Assembly: GCF_014839805.1 (NCBI RefSeq)
Contig: NC_051128.1
Coordinates: 12,972,466-13,036,465, forward strand
Reading direction: 5' to 3'
DNA length: 64,000 nt
DNA from: Manduca sexta
Lineage: Eukaryota > Arthropoda > Insecta > Lepidoptera > Sphingidae
Below the pieces are notes generated by a model. That model saw nothing but the letters and a program-made list of their open reading frames with translations. It searched no databases and was not told the origin of the DNA. Every line of letters begins with the position of its first letter. The stretch's first letter is position 1. The position numbers were made by a program, and so were the translations under genes. Shown one piece after another: positions 49,701 through 55,700 of the stretch.

Positions 49701-52700
49701 AATTAATTTTAAGGAGAGTGTTTTTAGTCATTAATAGACATTTTCGTCATCAGTGATGAGTCATGTGGTTGTTTTTTTAATCTTGCAGGCTTTTTTCATT
49801 AACTCTTGATAAGCCTGCCCTTTCCAAATTAGTATGAAGTCGAAACACGATTTTCTATTTGCGAGAAGAATTCTGCCTATTTTTTATTACCGGCCGCATC
49901 CTTGACGATATCCGAGTGGATCATTTTCATGTTCTCTTCTCTCATAGTGGCAATGACGTAGCGTGGTTGAGACAGCAGGGACGGTCCAGCCCGGCACTTT
50001 AAAGGTGGGCGTCACAGAGTAAAAACAAAATAAACTGTTGTGATAGTCTATTTTGTTTTCTCTCGTTGCCTATGGCTGATAAAACTTGGGTCTGCCCCGG
50101 GCGCCGTAAAAACTAGGCTACGCCGCTGAGTCGTAGGCATATAATTGATCTCATTTGAGCTCGCGATCGTTGTAGATATGATAGCGGTGAATAACCTATG
50201 GGAACTCGTGACTCACTCCCGCGCCGTATGGGACGTCGACGCGTCCTTATGTCTGAGGGATCGAGTAAGTGGAATCAATATTGAGTCATCTTATGATGGC
50301 CAATTTATGATATTTTTTACACAGAATATCACGCCATTATCTTTTTCCTTTCATAAATAAGCAGATATAACAACCGACATTTCGTAGCTATGTCATTCCC
50401 TTTGATGATTGGGGAGTCTATTTTTATTTACAAAACACTTCGAAACTCAAACTCAAAGCAGATATTGCTTAGTATATTTATCGAGATAGTTGATGTGTTT
50501 ACGTCACCGTAGCAGTCTTGGCGGAACTTGAACTTGCAGTCTCTGTCACTTTATAGTCTTGTTTCCATGAGTTGCCAGAACTAGTTAGTGTATACCAAAA
50601 GATGTCATGTGACATGTCTTTCTTTTGTGAACAATTTTAAACTTTATCTTGTTTTACTGTTGACTCATTTTGCTGTGGCAACAAGGTCACTATTACCATA
50701 TTTATTTCCAATTAACATACCATGAGGTGCAACATACTCGTGCTTAAGGGACATTACACCTATGAATAGATCGGTTGTTCCCTCAAGACATGTTAAATGA
50801 AACCGAACCTTACGCGCATCATATAAATTATACAATTCTTTGTAATTCAAAACGGCTACATTGGCAGCTTAGCTTAATTTATGGGTTTTTTTCCCAAGTT
50901 GGTATAGCGAATACTTATAGTAATCTAGTCTAAACAAAACGTAGACTACGAATAAATTACTATAACAGTCTCTGGTCTCCAAAATTATAACTTTCACGTT
51001 ATAATATAGTACATCAAGAGCTTCTACCTAATGAAGTAAATTTTATTAATCTTCTTTATCAATGCAGATGATTGCAGCTCGAACCTATCTGATAGTTATC
51101 CTACATCATTGAAGTATTATTAATGCTAATATGTTTTATTTTGACGCTCGTTGATGCAAAAAAGTTATAGCTAATGAAATAACAAGAAATGGCAAAATAA
51201 AGAATATATTGTTTGAATCCAAGCCATACAAAATCACGCCATATAATTATAAAATATCCTTTCGATATAATTATAAAATCGCCTTCTCGGGAGTGAAACG
51301 GACTGCTGAGACGAATGTCCGCATGTCAAAACGAAAGGGCACGCTCACCAGTTATTTAATGTTATGTGTGTATTCTTTGTCAATTATCGCTTGCTTTAAT
51401 GCTAAAGGAAACTTGCATACCTGAGAAGTTCTCTGTAAGAATTTTGAGGGTATGTAAAGTCTGCCAATCCGCACTAGGCCAGCGTGGTGGACTAAGGCGT
51501 AATCCATCTCAGTAGTAGAGGAGGCCCGTAGCCAACAGTGCGACAGTATATAATAGTGGTAAAGGGTGAAATTTTTCAAAAGATAACCCCAGAAAACATG
51601 TGAGTCCCCCAGTGCTTGTGCGCTGGGTCTTCACACCGAATGCCCGCCCATGCACAGGGGGACATTTGTCGCGGCTCTAGACACACAGTTAAGTGTGTAT
51701 ACCTCATGGTTGAAATTTAACATTGAGGCCTATGAGGGACTCGTGAACATTTCCGCTCCACTTCACTCCGCCCATCTTAATACTTCCTCTTCTTTCCCCT
51801 TCTTTCCTCCCCTATTTCTCCTCTTCCTCTCTTCCTCCAGGACCCTGCAGTCGCTAAGCTGGGGGAACCAGTATAACGTTCGATTTCCCTAGGTGTTGAT
51901 TGCGGGGTCTGTACTTTAAAAAACATATCGAGGCCAATATCACAGAAAACAATAATTAAGACAAACGCTAATAAATCTAAAAGGGAAGCCGTTAAGAATC
52001 CGGTTGTATGGACGCTTTACCACTAGTATATAATACGGAACTGATAGTATAATAATATAATATGTATCACATATATCGGGGCGGGAATCGACAACCGCCT
52101 CATCCACTGCGCAATAGAGCTTTAATGAATAGAAAATGATTAAAGTAATTTCTGAGGCCTCGGTAACTGAGTTGTTTTGGTGTGCGCGGTACGACACTAC
52201 TCTGAAGTTTCGGGTTCGAATCTCGGGTCGGGCAAAGTGTTATTGCGTTCTTTTGTTCGGTGTCAGCCCAGAGTTTGCAATTATTGTTCGATTTGACGAT
52301 AGACTCGCCCTCTATAAAATCATGGGACGGACCACACAGGCGAAAAGTGGAAGTCCTATTTGCACCTGTCTACCCCTACTGCTTCTGGTACAGTCGATTT
52401 GGGCAGTTAAAAATTCTCTCCTAGATTTTTTTAGTCATTCTGTATTAGACAAATATTTGCAAATTTCCCACGGTGATTCAGTGACCACAGTAATTTACTT
52501 CACACTGTACTCTAATGCGGTTAGACACTTAATGTCGCCACCTGAGCATTTAATGGATTTGCAGGTTTATGGTTTTGATCAGATTGGACTTCAATTGAAA
52601 TTTGCTATATCAGTTTGTTTGAAAAAGGTTTTTGTCACCAAAAGTTACTGAAACCGCTATCAAGTTTTCAAGTAAATAAAAAAAATGTTTTTTTATCAAA

Positions 52701-55700
52701 AAATAATTTCTCCACTTTTGCCTATAACTTTTCGAAAGTCCTGTGATTATCCGGAATATAATCTGGGAAATTTGGTTCAAAGGCAGCTTCAGTAAGGGAT
52801 TTTTTGTTATAGGAAACAAACATGCTACAGAAATTGCAAGTATGGCCTTGGAGCTCTTAGAGGCGACTTCGATGTGTCGACTGCCACACCGACCTGATCA
52901 GGTATCTTCTTTAGGTAATCCGTTTATGTGTTCTAAAAGACCGTGGTATCAAGCTTTTCCATCTATTTCAAATGTCACATAAAATCGTAGGAATACATGA
53001 ATAAATTGAATACGTTAGTTCTTTTAAAATTGACAATCAATTGTCTCATTTTTTTTTTTATTAGTCAGGGTATAATTTATTCCATAGATATCTTTTAGCT
53101 GACCATTGAAAGATCGACCCTAAGATTATAACGTTATGATCTAATATTATTTCCACTCGTCCAGATCCCTTATCCCATCCACGCTGTTCGTGCCCTCTTG
53201 CAACTAATCCATTCTTGTTGTTAAATTTGGTTTATTAAGAACTGATTATTCATGGAGAATATAAATATTTGTATACTACAATACAAACAAATTATTAAAA
53301 AAAGACAGTTGTAGGTATTTAGTTGTTAGGTTCATCATCAGATTATAGTTTAATGAATGGACAAATTATATCTAAAAAAAATTGCCTGGAATTTGCAAGT
53401 TATGATCAAATTTTCCCTTTCTGCTTGATATGTCGTAAGCGCTTATATTATGCCTGTATGATTCGTATTTTTATATAGAATAGAAATATTTATAAAATAT
53501 TAATTAATACCAACACGGTGACACACGTAACCATCTAAAAATAGAAATAATTATACCACTTACTTGATGACTATGCGAATGCTTGCAAATTTCTGTTGCT
53601 AAGAACTCAAAAGGAATTTCCCACACAAAAAGTATGCTTCCTTGTAAGGAAAGAGAGAAAAAAAAGCAAAGAAACTATAGTTTCTTTGCTGAGACACGCG
53701 AATTTGAGGCATGACTCCCACAAAATGGACGTTCATGTCGATGCAGAGATATATCGGAAATTTACCAATGAACATCGATTCCCAGCATATTATTTCGACA
53801 CAATAATAAAATAATCATATGCATAATCAGACATATGTATCTACGTCGTGAGAATTTCTAGTCAAACATAATGGGCGGTAGGTATCATCGTATCTGCCAC
53901 CAAAATCGTGGTTATTCCTCTTTAAAGTCAGTGCGACTGGTTATTGTCTCAGGATGACGACCGTCACAGACTTCTAGGCGTTATCTTATAATTTAGACTA
54001 ACTATCGTACAAAAGAATGTATAGGAATTAGGAATGAACTAAAACACACATTATCCAAATTTCAGTTCAGTTTTAATGGAAAAATTTACAGCGTTCAGTT
54101 AAACTGATTACTACCTTATTTAGTAAAGTATATGTGACAAAATGACGCCTAAACTTGAACTAATTAGTCACAAAGAGACCATGACCGCAAAGGGTCCGGG
54201 TCGTGTGCAGCTATGACTTGCAGGTATATTGTGGTTAAACATGGCCTACGACATATTTCGGGAATTCTCGAGCTCATCAATGACTAAGGGTCCGTCTGGC
54301 GACAGCTATACGACGAAGGTGGCGGCTTCCTTGGAGCTGACGCTTAGCATTGCATCATAGACAATGAATAATTTAATCAATTCAACTATACTTGGAAATG
54401 TAGACCTTATCCGTCTTAATTATAAAAAAATCGTAAAACCATGATTATTTTATTTCATTCAAAAGGAACAGAAAACAGTACACATTAAATAAGTAAAGGG
54501 TAAAATTACACATGTACTGCATTAATAAACATTTAACCAACATGCTTAGTTAAAATACAAATTTACTCGATCAGCTGTAAGTCAAAACCCGCCATCTTGC
54601 CTCTTAATAAGGTTAAACTAGGGAACTGGTGATTTTTTTGACAGCTATTTAGGCAATTCTTAAGCACCTCTTAACGCTAAAACAAGTTTATAAGTAAGAC
54701 TGTATATTTCTAGTAAGTAAAGATGACCTTAACTTTTGCGTTAAAACTGAAGATGATAGAATCAAATTCTAAAGTCTACAGTATGAAAGATATTCAATTA
54801 ACAACTGTATGATAAGTTGCTATTGCGTTTTGTGTGGTAAGTGACATTCTATAATTTGTAACGTTACCAAATATCCTTTCCTCCCTTCAAAATCGTAGCG
54901 CATGATTCTTTGTTGTAGGTGTTTCTTGAGGGAGATCATTTCTCATATAGGAGGTCAGTAAAATAAAAGTATTTTGGTTGATCATATATTTTCGCAAGTG
55001 ACGTATCTAGGGTTGTACAATGAACAACAAAAAAAAAAAAAAAAAACATTTCCAGTAAATTACTGAATTGACAAAATGTTTGTCGTTTGTTCAAAGGTGA
55101 AATAATCGGTGATAATAAATTCTACTAGTTGCTAGAGGCCATGAACCAGTAAGGTAAAACGGCTATCAGCAGCCAGTCTGCTTATGTGATTTGAGCTTCA
55201 AATTTTTAAAATAAAGTTAACTCTGATGTTTATGTGCTTGGTGTGATGATACGACGGATTTTGGCAGACGCTGTGCATGAGGAGTGGAATTCACACTGGA
55301 CCCTGTGTAGCGGGTATTGTGGGTAGTAAGATGCCAAGGTACTGCCTCTTTGGAGACACAATAAACACAGCCAGCAGGATGGAGAGCACTGGAGAACGTA
55401 AGAATTCAAATATTTAGGTATCGTGAATAGTCTTTACTTAGAAGGAGTAGCTACCACAGGACTAGGTGGTGTAATTCACCGGGTCCCTAAGAACTTGTGG
55501 GTTCCGGAGCCTGATCTATACCTAAACTTCAAAACTACAGGACCTTTTTCCTAGGTTACCACTCTGTGTGTTAAGTACTCGAATATTGGTCACCATTGTC
55601 TGGAATTATTTACGTACAGAAGTATTTATATAAGCCTAAAGTAAATTACCTTTTAATCACACGAGTTATAATGATTGTTCTAGCAATGAAAATCCAAATA

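Larger units (their letters stand above)
49643..52812 (+). other. Intron 11 of the cyclase gene
   Basis: 3.2 kb. Contains a diverged SINE-A (51284-51557), a long pyrimidine tract ending in CAG (51784-51840), a SINE-A tail scrap (52024-52062) and SINE-B (52153-52380). The stretch 49660-51200 has no recognised feature. Confidence 0.6.
52902..55267 (+). other. Intron 12 of the cyclase gene
   Basis: 2.4 kb. Contains a 26-nt perfect palindrome (53665-53690), one of two inverted repeat copies (about 54530-54715) and an A-run (about 55029-55046). Otherwise AT-rich with no coding signal. Confidence 0.6.

Noticed and set aside
52136..52651. 171-codon forward ORF
   Set aside because: Starts in unrecognised DNA and runs through a SINE-B copy; contains no known domain pattern and sits in intron 11.
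53596..53814. 72-codon forward ORF rich in Lys and His
   Set aside because: No donor/acceptor framing that fits the cyclase and no family resemblance; it contains the 26-nt palindrome.
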